A DNA stretch of 64,000 bases. Origin: Isoetes taiwanensis (taxonomy: Eukaryota > Streptophyta > Lycopodiopsida > Isoetales > Isoetaceae). The translations under genes were made by a program, and so were the position numbers. The stretch covers positions 25,901,189-25,965,188 of the forward strand of contig JAJEKV010000001.1 of the NCBI GenBank assembly GCA_021234155.1, given 5' to 3'. A model generated the notes under the pieces. That model worked only from the letters and a program-made list of their open reading frames with translations, searched no databases and was not told the origin of the DNA. Of this stretch, positions 1 through 12,530 are shown piece by piece. Position 1 is the first letter of the stretch. Every line of letters begins with the position of its first letter.

Positions 1-836
1 AAAACTATAACCTCGAAGAAGCCTCTGAGACTCTGCAAACATCTCCGTCCCATCCTTCTTAGTCCTCTGCAACAAAAGTATAAATTAATCTATGAACAAG
101 AACAAGCCTGTTGCAAGTGTTGCTTTCTATATCAGCTTACCCTTTCGTTTTCTTTGGGCTTCTCTACATCTGGAATGAAACTTTCCATTGAATCTGACTT
201 GGGTGCCTCAATTCTCGAATGACTGCATCAACAGAGGCTTTCATTTTCTTTCTAATAGATTTCAGTATTTCTTCTTCATCGTTCTCATCTACTTCAATGA
301 CATCCAAACTATCTTTGTTGCATGGCTTCTCATCAAAATGTTTGGAAGAATTGCAAATGCCTTCAGAACCCTCCTGTTGCCATTCTGAATTCCTTGATTC
401 AAATTTGCTCTTTAAATCTGAACCTGAACCTGAACCTGACAAACTAACATCTTGAACATCTTTCCCCTGCATATCCTCAGAAATCGCGTTTATGGGCTTT
501 GTTTTCTCTAGTTTTCTAGACTTCTTAGCCATGCCAAAGCTTTTGAAAATAGGGTTATCTTCAGCTTTTTGTGCTTCACATCCATACTCAAAATTACCAA
601 TGTCCCTCAAAGGGTCTCTGAATGCAGGGGCCGCATTTCAACAAGGCGATCAAGATTTTCCTTTGTGCTTTCCAAGTCGATACTTTCATTCTCTGCAAGT
701 CGTTGCTACAGTAAAGTCCCCATATTCTGGCTGGACCAAATCCGCTGCCCAATCCTCTGGTTTATGCCTTCCCTACTCCATTATTTTCGAAAGAATTGAA
801 GAGAAGGGCGCCAGAATAGATGTGATAACTGGTTAG
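1..836 (-). CDS. Unrecognised acidic/lysine-rich protein, partial (3' part leaves the window)
   Basis: I do not recognise this gene. A 148-codon open stretch (610 to 164, minus) encodes a charged protein with a run of acidic residues (DENDEEE) followed by a basic stretch (IRKKMKASVDAVIREL). A strong donor, AAAGG|GTAAGC, lies at 141/140. An acceptor, TTGCAG, precedes a last visible exon from 66 to 1 reading RTKKDGTEMFAESQRLLRGY, in phase with the donor. The exon reads into that donor in a different frame from the 148-codon stretch. Upstream, 720-620 reads in yet another frame (AENESIDLESTKENLDRLVE). So at least two frame breaks are needed to join the pieces. It may be a decaying gene, or an intact gene with assembly indels. 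It is divergent from the shikimate gene. Confidence 0.4.
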
Positions 837-1169
837 CCGGTTTCAAAGTGGCTACCCAACAACAACAACGCTCACCGCCAGTTTACACCCGATAGCAAGT
901 TTAGAGCAGTCATTGGCATATTTTTGACATATACCTGGAATATGCCATAAACCCACATGGACGAGGGCTTGCCCCATTAGGGGCAACCCAAAAATGAGAA
1001 CAGAAAATGCAATACAAATAGAATAGATTAAGACCGACCAGTTTATTTTCTAGCGGGTAAATTTTGACCTGGGTGTGTCAATTGGAATTCTCGTTGAAGA
1101 GTCGATGGGTCGCTAGTACTAAGTTGCTTTTCTTTTCTTATAATCCTCGTTGCACATAGCGCAGCAGCT
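837..1169. promoter_or_regulatory. Short divergent intergenic region upstream of the shikimate gene
   Basis: About 330 bp separate the start of the plus-strand shikimate-pathway gene from the 5' side of the minus-strand gene. It should hold the promoter and 5' UTR of the former. I see no convincing TATA box close to the start codon and no conserved operator-like repeat. The assignment rests on position only. Confidence 0.4.
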
Positions 1170-4100
1170 ATGGCGGAAAATGGTTGCCTCCTGTGCGCCC
1201 CATTGGTAGCCGAGTCCGTCCAGGACATGTTAGCACAAATGGAAGCGGCAAAATCTAATGGTGCGGATCTAGTGGAGTTGAGGGTGGATTGCATTAAGGA
1301 TTTTGTTCCCAGCACTGATCTTCCCAAGCTTATAAATCAAAGGGCTCTCCCTGTTCTCGTCACGTACAGGTGAGAATATTTACCATTTTATGTGAGTAGG
1401 TGTATTTGGCTGAGCAATAGTCACTTCCCCATCCAGCAATCGTTCCACACTTATGCTGCTCTGCTTTCAGCATATTTCATTTACTTTGCCTAATACACCA
1501 AGATGCAACATTCTCAAATTAGTTGCACCGTATGATCTTTTGGATCCGGAACAATAGGGCATACACCAGGCATTAGCACATATAATTATGCACTAGTAAC
1601 CTTCAGTCACCGAGAAGAGAAGTGTCAAAGGAGGACACTGACGGAATAGTAATTACTGTGCAGGCCAAGTTGGGAAGGAGGTTTCTATACTGGCCCTGAT
1701 GGTCCTCGGATGGATGCACTTACTTTGGCAGTTGAACTCGGTGCAGACTATATTGACGTAGAGCTTCAGGTTTGAATTCGGTTTTGGAACTTGGAATATA
1801 TTTAATTTGATACATTTATCTCAACATAAAAAGGAAAGTAAAACCTTAGAAACAAACTCAAATAAGAGTGATAATAAAGGAAAGCATCTCTTTGTAGAAA
1901 TAGGATCTTAACAACTAACTCTATGTAGTGCCAATTGCATCTTGTAACTTTTTACCTTGCTAAATTACAAAAACCTCCATTAAATTCTTACTTTGCTAGG
2001 TAGTTTCATCTTTTACCAGAGCAATGTGAATATTTCAAGGCCTGCAATATGCCCTGATAATAGTGTTTTCCTGAGAACTAAAAACTAGGCCAGAGTTTTA
2101 TTTTAAGAGTGAAATTGAAAGTGGGGGCCTTAAGATCTTTAACTGATGTGGCAACTTTTTGTGCCTCAATTGTTGCAACATGGCTTAATTAGCAGTGTTA
2201 CTTGCATTTCGGCAGTTTCACTTATTGTTTTTGGTAGTATATCTGACCTTGTTAACAACCAATAGGTTGCCACAAATTTTATTTCTGATATCAGAAATAG
2301 ACGGGCATCTTCACCGACTAAAATAATTGTATCCAATCATAACTATCAAAGTACACCCTCAATCGAAGAAGTCAGCACAATCATAGCAAGAATACAGGAA
2401 ACAGGGGCAGACATTATCAAAATAGTGACCACAGCCCAACATATAACTGATGTTTCTCGCGTGCTCCCAATGCTTGTTCACTCTCAGGTGAGTCATGTAA
2501 GTTCAAGGAAACTGCATTCTAACAGTTTCTTGTATGGAGGTTTTCTTTTTTTCTTCTAACTTCATTATTTCCAACTTAAAAGTCAAGTGCTACATTCGGT
2601 GATAATTCCCCATTAGACATATAGCTTATACCCCCGTCATCTTTGTCACTGTGAGATACTTTATCATGACTCCTGAACGACAGTCACATTTGATTTATTT
2701 GCATTGCATTCTTCTTTCGTGTCGTTGGAAAACATGTTTACAAATGCATTTTAAAATGTTCTGAAAGAGCTTCCAGCAGCCTGCACTATAATAGCAGAAA
2801 GCATGGACATTATTCTATTCTTCATCCTAAAGCTGATGCAATAAAGTATCTTGAAAGCTTCATGACAGTCATATAAATGGCAGGCTAGTTTTGTACCTTT
2901 GCATAGCGGAGGATGTAAGAGCACAAATGGTACATGATATCTGCATGCATGTTCTAGATATGGTCCTGGTAAAATTCCTAAGTTGGCTCTAAGGTCTTAC
3001 ATAATTATAAGTCAATGGCTGTTTTTATCCCAGTATTGAATTTGTCATCTAGTTTCCTACAATTCACATTTTGGACAACCCGCTGAATAATCAGGTTGTC
3101 TTGCTTGATCTGCTGTTGTTGACTGCAGATACCAACAATTGCATTGGTAATGGGGGAAAAAGGGCTCATAAGCAGACTTCTTGCCCCTAAATATGGTGGA
3201 TTTTTGACCTTTGGATCTCTTGCCTCTGGAAAAGAATCAGCTCCTGGTCAACCAACACTAGTTCAGCTTATTGATTTATATAAGCTGCGGCTACTAAACA
3301 GGGATGCGAAAGTCTTTGGAATAATTGGGAATCCTGTAGGTCACAGCAAGAGTCCGCTATTACATAATGCAGCTTTTGCTGAAATAGGCTTTAATGCAGT
3401 CTACGTCCCTTTTTTGGTAGACAAGCTTTCAGACTTCTTATCGGTCTATGCAGGACCAGATTTTGCAGGTTTCAGGTGATGACTCTGTGTGGTATATTGC
3501 ATGGCATATTATTCCAAGTCAATTAATTTGCATTATTGTCAGCCTGCAGGCTTCTTAAAAAGCTGATTCCTTTGAATGTAATATAGAACTTAATACATAA
3601 TTATATCGCTTCATATTATAATGCTTTTGCTCAAGCTATCTGGCTTACATTTGTACGTTTAAATGGGAATGTATGATAGGCAAATGGCCTTAGAGCTTGG
3701 TTTTTTTTTATGATCCCATAACAGTCCATGAAATCCTTCCATTGTTTTGTTCAGAACAGAATGTGGAAAAAAAAGGCAGTATGTTTTTGTTTTCTTCTGC
3801 TTGGCTATTGTAGTTGGATGTTTGGTTTTATTGTTCTACTTCAATTTCTCTGCATATCCTGCTAAAATTGCATATCCTATTCTTCAAAGCAATCTAGCAA
3901 TTCTTCCTGTTTATTGTGCAAAGTTCTTTCAGAGTATGCTGGGCTGTGCCATCCTTTATGTTTAACTGTATGATGCTTGTTTTGCAGTGTAACTGTTCCA
4001 TTCAAAGAAGAGGCTCTGAAGTGCTGTGATGAAGTTGACCCAGTTGCAAAGGTGAGTACACTGCTTTCAGGTTTTCATGATATTAACGATTACTAGATAT

Positions 4101-5878
4101 GAGAATAGAGGAAGAGCTATGTTGTATATCTTAGCTTCTAACAATGGCACAGCTTTTCATGAGCAAGATTTACTTAAAGTGCCTGTGCCTATGCTATTGC
4201 ATGGTATGTGAAGGATAAAGGCAAATCTCAGTCAAGAAAAGAGTAATAAAAGCATTTTATGTTATTGAACGATATTAGTTCTGAATTTGGTGGCTTATTT
4301 GGTAGTTTGTGGAATTGAGTAGTAATAAAAGCACTTTACGTCATTTTAGTTCTGAATTTGGGGGCTTGCTGAATTGAGTAGTAATAGAAACAAATCTAAA
4401 TTAGGCAAGCACTTTTTATCATTGAACCAAATTAATTCTTAATTTGGTGATTGGATTGAGTAGCACATACATATGGAAATTTTTATTTGAACTTTAACAC
4501 CCATACAACAAGATATTCAGGTGTATTTAGGACCCAACCTGCTATTGAGTGTCTAGAATGAGAAAATACTTCACATTTATGTGAAGCTGTAGTAATACCA
4601 TATGTGAAACGTACTAATTTTCAACTTTATTTGCTCATAAATAACCCCCTAGTACCCTGCCTAGCATGTTTTGACACGAATGAAAAGGTTGACTTGCATG
4701 CAGGGCTGTTCAATTTCCATAATACATTTGATTTATTCTGTTAGGCGATTGGTGCGGTAAATACGATTGTAAAGAGGCAAACTGATGGAAAGTTGATTGG
4801 CTATAATACTGACTGTGAAGCTGCTATTTCTGCAATTGAAGATGCGTTTGGAGGTATTATTCTTGCTTTTGCAGCAAGATATTTTAGTTTTGAATACAAG
4901 CTTCTCTTCCTAGTTAATTAGATGGAGTAGTTAGCTGGAACATGTGTGGCAATTTCTCAGCGAAAAATCAATGGCTGTCTTGGAACGTTATCAGAGCATT
5001 TTGTTGGCAGAAAGAATTTAAGTGGGATGTGGCCTAATGTGGGTCAATCTGTTCTGTCTTGTTTTATCTATGTGAGTCTAATAGTGTTTTAGAGCCAAGT
5101 GTCAACAACAAACATAAGACTTGAACTGATTGTTGTGTGGCATTCTTATTGGACGCGAAGGACACAATGGGCAGCAAAGCGGTGGACCCTTGGCAGGTAG
5201 ATTGTTTGTAGTTGTTGGAGCTGGTGGAGCAGGGAGAGCACTTGCTTTTGGGGCAAAGCAAAGAGGTTCTCGTGTGGTCATTGCAAATCGAAATTATGGT
5301 ACATAACACTCTGCGTTTCTGCTGCATGGATTATTGAGTGAAATCCAAATTTAATTTGCATAGCATGGGTATCTTTAAGAGAGGGCAATACAACTAGCAC
5401 AGGCAGTCGGGGCTGAAGCTATTCCCTTGGAAGAACTAAATGGGTTTAGACCCGAATCGGGTATGATATTGGCAAACACGACGACCATTGGGATGCATCC
5501 GCATGTGCACGAGACTCCAATTTCTAAGGTCTGCTTTTTATATTCTACCATGTTAATGGACTCCCGTAAAAGAAACTGAGGCGTGGCTACTTTTCAGGCA
5601 TCCTTAAGCTCATACAGTGTTGTCTTTGATGCCGTGTATACCCCAAGGAATACCCGCCTTTTACAAGAAGCAACTGAAATGGGTGCTGCTGTTGTAAGTG
5701 GGCTTGAAATGTTTATTCGTCAAGCAATTGCTCAATTCCAATTTTTCACTGGACAACCTGGTAACTTATGTCTGAACTTTTATGCATCAAAATTGTCCAT
5801 TCCATATTCCTGACCTGCATTGTATCTTGCACAGCTCCGACCCAGTTGATGAGAGACATTATTTCAAATAGCATGTAA
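1170..5878 (+). CDS. DHD/SHD: Bifunctional 3-dehydroquinate dehydratase/shikimate dehydrogenase, 10 exons
   Basis: The enzyme catalyses steps three and four of the shikimate pathway: dehydroquinate to dehydroshikimate, then NADPH-dependent reduction to shikimate. It normally acts in plastids. Exons: 1170-1369, 1664-1769, 2266-2487, 3129-3475, 3988-4051, 4745-4853, 5161-5298, 5380-5528, 5598-5760, 5835-5878. All junctions are GT-AG with agreeing phases and total 1542 nt (513 aa plus stop). The N-terminal half is a type I dehydroquinase (ELRVDCIKDF, VTYRPSWEGG, ELGADYIDVELQ, IVSNHNYQSTP, IIKIVTTA, ALVMGEKG). The C-terminal half is shikimate dehydrogenase: GNPVGHSKSPLLHN for substrate binding, TVPFKE with the catalytic lysine, NTDC with the catalytic aspartate, and the NADP-binding GAGGAGRA loop. 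The protein starts at MAENG almost directly in the dehydratase domain, so no obvious transit peptide is encoded here. NTDC is followed by Glu, whereas many family members have a small residue shortly after this motif. Confidence 0.96.
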
Positions 5879-6123
5879 GAACATTTTTTGCGCTCTTAGG
5901 AAGTTTCTTTGGAACAATGTTCCTAAAAGTTCAAACCGTGAAGAGTAACGAAAGGAAGAACGGTGGATCAAAATCATGAAGAATACGATACAATGGATAC
6001 TGGTTTATGTGTATCTTAATTAGGTGAAATCACTATGAGACCAGTGAAACTTTGAAACCCTTGTGATCAGACAATTGTCCGCCTTGTGAGAATAAAGAAT
6101 AATGTACTTTGAATAACTTATGC
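5879..6123 (+). terminator. 3' UTR with polyadenylation signal of the shikimate gene
   Basis: The stop codon TAA is at 5876-5878. An AATAAA hexamer at 6091-6096, 215 bp downstream and followed by a T-rich stretch, fits a plant poly(A) signal. The exact cleavage site cannot be read from sequence. Confidence 0.5.
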
Positions 6124-6776
6124 CTCTCTTTAAGAGTGTGATTTAACAGGCCATCCTGACTCAAGGTCGAGGATAACCTATATGCAATAACTCTAGCACA
6201 TCAGTGGCAGCTCTAAGCCATTCCAATAATGGCAGAATTCGGCTTTTGGCAGGCCATTCAATCTACTTTGAACTAGGAGCTTATCATGGATGTTAATTAG
6301 GTGACCTACTTGATATTGGCATGCTATTGTTTGTCAACTAATTGACTTCGAGTTGTCCTGACTCACATTTTGATGGTATGGGTAGAAAAAAATTTTGTAC
6401 TACAAATGAAGGGCATAAGATAATCAAATGCCTGCCGTAGAAAAGACTAGTATAATATTTATATGGCATTTGAAGGGCTAGAAATGTAGGTTTGCTTGTA
6501 GTCCATCAAATTAATATAATGTGGTATGTCAATCTTGCCAAAGCACTATCAAGAGTGCTACAAGAGCTCGTATAAATGTAGAGACACTTGATACTTATTA
6601 TGGTGTCACCATTTGAATCCATAAAATAGCAAGCATGTTTTAAAGATTGGTATGCATCAAAAGATAAAATAGATTGGCAAGCATGTTTTAAGGATTGGCA
6701 TGCATTAAAAGATAGGAGAGTGATGCAGCTTGTAAGTTGATCAATTTGTGTTTCTCAAACTTACTCATGTACTCTT
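6124..6776. other. Intergenic, no gene seen
   Basis: AT-rich sequence without a convincing ORF. Around 6630-6712 a short segment (AGCATGTTTTAAAGATTGG and its neighbour) is present twice in near-identical form. Nothing else is recognisable. Confidence 0.6.
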
Positions 6777-7089
6777 TTTTGGTAGGGATATATCTAGCAC
6801 TTGTTAACATATAATTTAAGTTGTATTATGAGATGTAGTGCAAGTAATACAAGTGTGTATTTGTCTATGTTTTTTATTAAAGATTTGGATTCTGTCATTT
6901 TAATTTTTGTTTAGCACATGAAAGGTTGTAATTTGGTAGGGATATATCTAGCACTTGTTAACATATAATTTAAGTTGTATTATGAGATGTAGTGCAAGTA
7001 ATACAAGTGTGTATTTGTCTATGTTTTTTATTAAAGATTTGGATTCTGTCATTTTAATTTTTGTCTGGCACATGAAAGGTTGTAATTTG
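6777..7089. repeat. 154-bp unit tandemly duplicated
   Basis: A block beginning GGTAGGGATATATCTAGCAC at 6781 recurs at 6935 (period 154 bp). It stays nearly identical for the whole unit, ending near GGCACATGAAAGGTTGTAATTTG. Very low divergence suggests recent duplication. No coding function is visible. Confidence 0.85.
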
Positions 7090-7155
7090 AGAACTTTCTG
7101 TCATGTGAAAAAGCATAAAATAGTTTGTGTGTCCTTCGAAAACCGTCAAATATAA

Positions 7156-7187
7156 ACAACTTAGGGTGAAATTGCACCCTAAGTTGT
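7156..7187. repeat. Perfect 13-bp inverted repeat with 6-nt loop
   Basis: The arms ACAACTTAGGGTG and CACCCTAAGTTGT are perfect reverse complements separated by AAATTG. A third partial arm (ACAACTTAGGGTAAAATTGC) follows at about 7200. It could be the end of a small fold-back element. No ORF is attached. Confidence 0.8.
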
Positions 7188-7676
7188 GAAATTGGGTATG
7201 ACAACTTAGGGTAAAATTGCAGCCTAAAAGCAAAAAGATTTACCTACTAGTCAGAAAGCATCTTTTTTAGTTGGTATCCACGGAAGGCAGATAACACCTT
7301 AACTCCAATTTTGTACGCGGGATCCCATATCAAAATAACTAATGAAAAACAAGGCAATGCGCTCGAAGGATCCCCTTCGATGCTCTGTGACGAGCCTGGC
7401 ATCCTAAGGTATAAAAATAGAAGTACACATTACTGATTCATATAATTTATTCAATGAGTAGAAGAATTGTATGATAGAATATATATAGGTAGTATGATAA
7501 GTATAAAGGGCAATCTATATCTATAGAAGAGTCTGGAATGAGATTAGCTTTTTGAAGATTGTGAAACAGAGCGTGAGCAGGAGCAGATTGCCAGTTGTTG
7601 TCGCTTGGAGCTTGAACATGTTTTAAACATGTCTGTAAGATCAATATAGGTGTTTTCTACTTCGTTTATCAAATCA

Positions 7677-8007
7677 CTACACCATCCCCAAGGCCTCAAA
7701 AGGATCAATTTTTTTTTTTTTTACTTTAATACAGACCACTCCATCCAACACTTTTAAATTAAATTTTCCCTAAAACCCCTTTGTTTTGGGTGATATTCAC
7801 ATGGGAGTTGGCATAGGGCATTGAGAGCCCCTAAAATCGTATAATTATATGTATCAAATCAACACCATTTTGTATATTGCCGCAAACCTTATAGTACTTC
7901 GCAAACCTCATTATACAATATACCAAAACTTATACAAGCATACCCCACTAAAGAGGATCACTATCTATAGGTTAGATCGAGAAATTAACTTGCAAATATG
8001 CCCATCC
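7677..8007. repeat. Dispersed repeat, copy A (second half inverted relative to copy B)
   Basis: The left half (7677-7829: CTACACCATCC...AAGGCC, poly-T, CCTAAAACCCCTTTGTTTTGGG, GAGAGCC) matches 32883-33065 in direct orientation. The right half (about 7855-8007) matches 33069-33220 only as the reverse complement (GGTGGATGGGCATATTTGC, GTGGGGTATGC, AATGGTGTTGATTT on the minus strand). It is an old non-coding mobile repeat of unknown class. Confidence 0.7.
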
Positions 8008-8824
8008 ACCTAGATTTATACTACAGCCTCTTTGGTCTGCCTGCAAGTTAGAACTAAAGCAGAACTTTTGAAAATTTAATACGCAGCTAACATTGCGTAC
8101 ATATTTTTGCAAACCTATTAGCAGGTGATTCACCATTAGAGGTTTGGTGGAATCAGCTAAGGGCCCTCTTAACTTTCAGTAAATTTGATTCCAACCCTAT
8201 TCCTAAACCTGCAGGCCTGGGCAAAAAGTGCTCCCCCAAAGCTGGTACACCTAATTATGATGGGCTGCAGAATTGTTAGGCAGGTAATAATGAAGAAGAT
8301 TGTCTATATTTTCCTCAAAACTAGGTTCAGGTTTGCGACTTCGTCAAGCGGGATTGGCCAAAGAACCTTCAAATAGCGCAATAAATTTCGGAGGGCGATT
8401 TTTAAATTTGTTTTGATGCGATTCATTGAAACTTGAGGGCAAAACTCTGTTTTCTTTCCAATTGTGGCAAAAAATCCCATCAATTTGGCCGTCAGAACTG
8501 TCTGTGGTAAGCAGACTGGAGAACCGTGGCTGAGGTAAGAAGCTTTGTACAAATGGAAAAAATATCTCATTGTTTTCCTATGTTTTAGAGGAAGAATTGA
8601 CAGTTTCAAGTTGAAGCGCCTACGAATTGCTTGCCACACAGGAATAGGTTCAATCAAAGGGAGGGAGTTGATGAGAATGCTCTGTAATTCAGAACAATGA
8701 ACATTGATATTTGGGAAATGACAACTCTTTTTGTTTCATTAAATTTTAAATATGTACTATGAGATGAAAAAGCAGTTTCTTGTTAGTTATTGTCAAATTG
8801 AGTATTGAACATCAGGCCAGGATG
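8008..8824. other. Intergenic, no supported gene
   Basis: A 117-codon minus-strand open frame (8657 to 8304) has reasonable composition but no recognised domain, splice context or start signal. I do not call it a gene. The rest is AT-rich. Confidence 0.5.
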
Positions 8825-9520
8825 TGAAGCGGCTAGGGTTAGGGCGACCGCCATGGCCGTCCTGGCGGCTGCCTCATTACTTGCAAGGCAAAGTATGTGT
8901 AGCTGTGATTTTGCTTCTTATGATCCTGTAGATATAACCACGGTGGGGCTCTTGCTTTTATTTGGTGTAAACGAATGGAATTTCTCTGAGAGGTTTTTTT
9001 GGAGGGTTAGATCAGGAGCATCTGAAGGTATTAGCAACAAGAAATTTGATGAAGATGACGTTGGCTATAAAACATCTGGTTTGGAAGGATATTGTATTAG
9101 GACATCTGTGTCACAATTAAGAAATGAGCACTTAGGATTAGGGTGACAGCCATGACCATCCCTGCTAGTTGCACAATAGAATATTTGCAGCTACAAACTT
9201 GTTTCCTATGGCCTCGGTGGAACTCTTGTTTCCCTTTTGTATAAAACAATGGAATTCCTTTGAGAGATTTTTCTGGAGAAGTATAAGGGTTACATCTGAG
9301 GCATTTGAGGGTGTTAGCAACAAGAAATTTGATGATGAAGATGTTGGCTACAAGACATGTAAATTAGAAGGCTATTGTATGAGAACATCTGTGTCACAAT
9401 TGAAATATGAGCAGCTAGAGTTAGGGCGACAACCATGTCCGTCCCTGGTACTTGTAAAACAGGGTATGTGTAAGTACGAATTTGTCTCATATGGCCTGGT
9501 AGATGTAGGCTTGAATCCTT
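8825..9520 (+). repeat. Tandem ~290-bp repeat, two full and one partial copy
   Basis: Units start at CTAGGGTTAGGGCGACCGCC (8833), CTTAGGATTAGGGTGACAGCC (9131) and CTAGAGTTAGGGCGACAACC (9415), with spacings of 298 and 284 bp. Each unit has an open plus-strand stretch with the conserved core FFWR...SNKKFD(D/E)(D/E)DVGYKT, then a conserved LEGYC(I/M)RTSVSQL segment. The preserved reading frame could mean a decayed repeat-containing protein, but I recognise no domain and see no complete gene. Confidence 0.65.
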
Positions 9521-10328
9521 AGGGTAAATGGATAACCTGAAATGGACTTCGCTTCAAGACGCCTGATTACATCCTACCTAGTTTTGAGATGAAGATTGCA
9601 GAGCCTGCCATATCCCATAAATAGAGTATTAAAGCAATGGTTTATTTGATGAAAACCTTACCTCTTATAGGTGGTCAGTATTTTGCTTTTTACACCCGCA
9701 GTTACTTATGTTTGTCTTCATTCTATAGTTCCTATAAACAGTTGAAATATATTTTAAAATCTGGTCCTAATACAATTTGGTGGAGCACTGTCCTTTGGCA
9801 TTTTGAAGATAGTAAGCTCTATGAACAATGCTGTTGTACGCATGATAGCACTGCATTAGTTGCTTTGGACTAGTATACAAAGAAATTCTGCCTCATTTGT
9901 GGGAGGATAAGCTTTGGTGCTAAATGTCAAAGGGTGTTTGCTCCTCGTTCGAATTGGGCCAGACATACAAATGGAAAGGCTATGCAAATAGGTAGTTTTC
10001 CAGCTTCTTTGGCGCTATCAATCAGAATAGGGGTTACTTGAATGCAATAGTACTGAATTGGATGTTAAACTTGACACCAAAATATAGAATTCTGGATTTT
10101 GATTCGTGTGAAACTATTATGAGTTATGGGGCAAGATACAATAGGTCAATATGTGTATGAATTGTCAAAAGACAAGAATATACTGACAAAATACACAATT
10201 GTGGAATTTGATTTATGTGGAAGTATTGTAAATTTTGATAGTTGTTGGAATATAGAATTGTATGTTCTAACGAGTAAAAAAGTAGGTCTAATTGTGACTG
10301 CCCTTGCATCCCTATGGTGGGAGAATAA
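9521..10328. other. Intergenic, no supported gene
   Basis: Short open frames only (about 60-85 codons), none recognised. AT-rich. The right edge runs into the LINE relic. Confidence 0.5.
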
Positions 10329-12530
10329 TTGGGAAGTCGTAAGATGGATATACATGTCTATGAATTTCATTTATATGGATTAGAAGCCAATGACCTTTTC
10401 ATAATCTCTAGTTCTTACCTTGGAAAAATACACACCTTGAACTACACCTATTGTTGGTTTAGCTTATTGCTGATATGGGAATTAATGACCTTCGAGATAA
10501 ACCTTATAGATCTAGTCATGGGTCTGAACAAGATGGCATCAGCATCTGTTCTGGTTAATGGTCAGCCATCTGGTCTTTTTGAGCTCAGAAAGGGGACCAG
10601 GCAAAGATACCACCTTGCTCCTTATCTTTTTCTGATCATGGCAAATCTTCTAACTTGTATGGTGAAAAGCTTGATGGCCAGGGGAATGTTGAATGGGTTA
10701 CTTCTTCCAGGTTCCAATCAAAGTCTCACTATCGTGCAATATGCAGATGATGCTTTTCTTTCTTTAAGGTACGATGATGGGAGTTTTCTTGCCTTTCAAG
10801 ATGTTTTAAACTTCTTCTACTCTATATCGGGGATTGGACTGAATCATGCAAAGCGTGAGGTCATATGGCCTTTTGAAGAAGCCATTGATACATGGGTTAA
10901 GGCATGGAATTATTGTATAGTGGCAGTTATGGAGACGTCTAAGCTTTTGGGCATGCCACTCAACCTTGCAAAAAATTTGAAAGGCCTTTGGTTGCCAGTT
11001 ATAGAAAGGATCCGAATGAAAGTTAACCTCTGGTCTTGCAAACCCTTGTCCACTATGGGGAGAGTGACATTAGCTAATTCAATCCTCAATGCTACCCATA
11101 TTTGTTACTTTTCGAATGTTATCGCACAAGAATATATATATGATCAGTTATTGGTAATTATTCTAAATTCATTTGGGGAGGAAAGAGAGCCGGGGTTGCA
11201 TGGTCAGAAATGTGACGAGATAGGAAGGATGGGGGATTGGGGTGTAAGTGTAAAGACCCAATGGTCCAAGGGAAGGTTCTAGCAGCTAAGTTTGTCTGGA
11301 GGGCTATCCAAATGGATGTATCCCGGGCTATTGCCTTTGTGAGTTACTAGCTTAAGCAGGGGAAGATAAAGGGAAAAGCTTCGACCCCTAGAGATGAGGT
11401 TGGTTCGTATTTCTATAAATTTTCAATGGGTCCAGGTACTTCCCCAGTAATGAGGAAAATTTTAGAAGCTTGGTAGGATGTGCAAAATCTCTTTAGTCTA
11501 GCAGATGTCCAATAGGAGGCGGGAGGTTTGAGTATATTTTGGAACACTAAAATTTGGGAGAGGGGTATGTTCCCTCTTGCACTTGTACACCATACATGTT
11601 CACCAAATGGCCTGCTGCAGGAGTTTGTAAGATTGAGCAGTTATGGGAAAATGATAGATGGATTTCATGGACAAGATTTAAAGCTTTAGTTCTAGATGCT
11701 GGGGAAGGCGATAGGAAGATCTTCAAGAAGATTGTGAGCAATGCCAATATGCTCTCTGGAATTGTAGAGAAGGAAATAGATGGCTATGTGAGGATGGGAC
11801 ATAGTATTAAGTCGAGAAGTTATTTGGAATGTTAATGCCACAGACCCTATTAAAGGCTGCAGGTAGGTTGGGATTAGACCAAGCAGAAACCAAGGGTTTA
11901 GTGATGAAGTCTTGGTCCTCCATGTGTTCAAAAAAGATATAATGTTTTTGCTGGATCAGTCTATAATAAGGTGTATACACTATGACATGGCATGATCTCT
12001 GTCCTCTAGGGTGTGGAGCCTCAGAGACAATGAACCATCTTTTCTTCTGTCCATCATAGGAGACTTTTGGAGATGGGTTTGCCCAATTATTGCGTTACAG
12101 GTGTGTCAGCTATCATGGTCGGCCATTCTATCCAGTGTAGATGCAGACATTATCCAACTCATATCAATCAATATATACTTGTGGTGCATTTGGAAGCACC
12201 GATGTGGTAGTTCTTGGAGGGTTGTCTGCTTCAATAACAAGGATTAAGAAAACCTTCAATGTGGAGGTAGCCCTCATGGCCTTGGACAACCATCGAAAAT
12301 TTGGTCGTAATTACAACAAGAACCTGGATAGAATCGGCAGTATCTTCCTTGCTAATAGTAGGATGTTGAGCTTTAGGTCTCCAAACCTGGGTTACTTGGT
12401 GCTGCTTGTATATATTGATATTTCACCATGTGTATATACAGAATTTACCTTTTTGGCAACCATGCAGTACATTCTTAACAATGTATTCACTTTTGACCAT
12501 TTTTGTGTACAAATTTGAATCGTACATAAA
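10329..12530 (+). mobile_element. LINE (L1-type) relic 1: reverse transcriptase C-terminal half plus zf-RVT
   Basis: The 317-codon frame contains non-LTR reverse transcriptase landmarks: SVLVNGQPSGLFELRKGTRQ (residues about 73-92), YLFLIMANLL, the catalytic YADD box (VQYADDAFLS) and the thumb region LLGMPLNLAKNLKGLW...PLSTMGRVTLANSILNATH. Past 11282 the frame breaks repeatedly. Near 12000 a zf-RVT-like motif is still readable (CPLGCGASETMNHLFFCPSH). The N-terminal endonuclease part is missing, as in 5'-truncated LINEs. Dead copy. Confidence 0.85.

Noticed and set aside
11547-11931. Overlapping plus and minus frames of 66-93 codons inside LINE 1
   Set aside because: They fall between readable LINE blocks and have no domain. 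They are products of frame decay.
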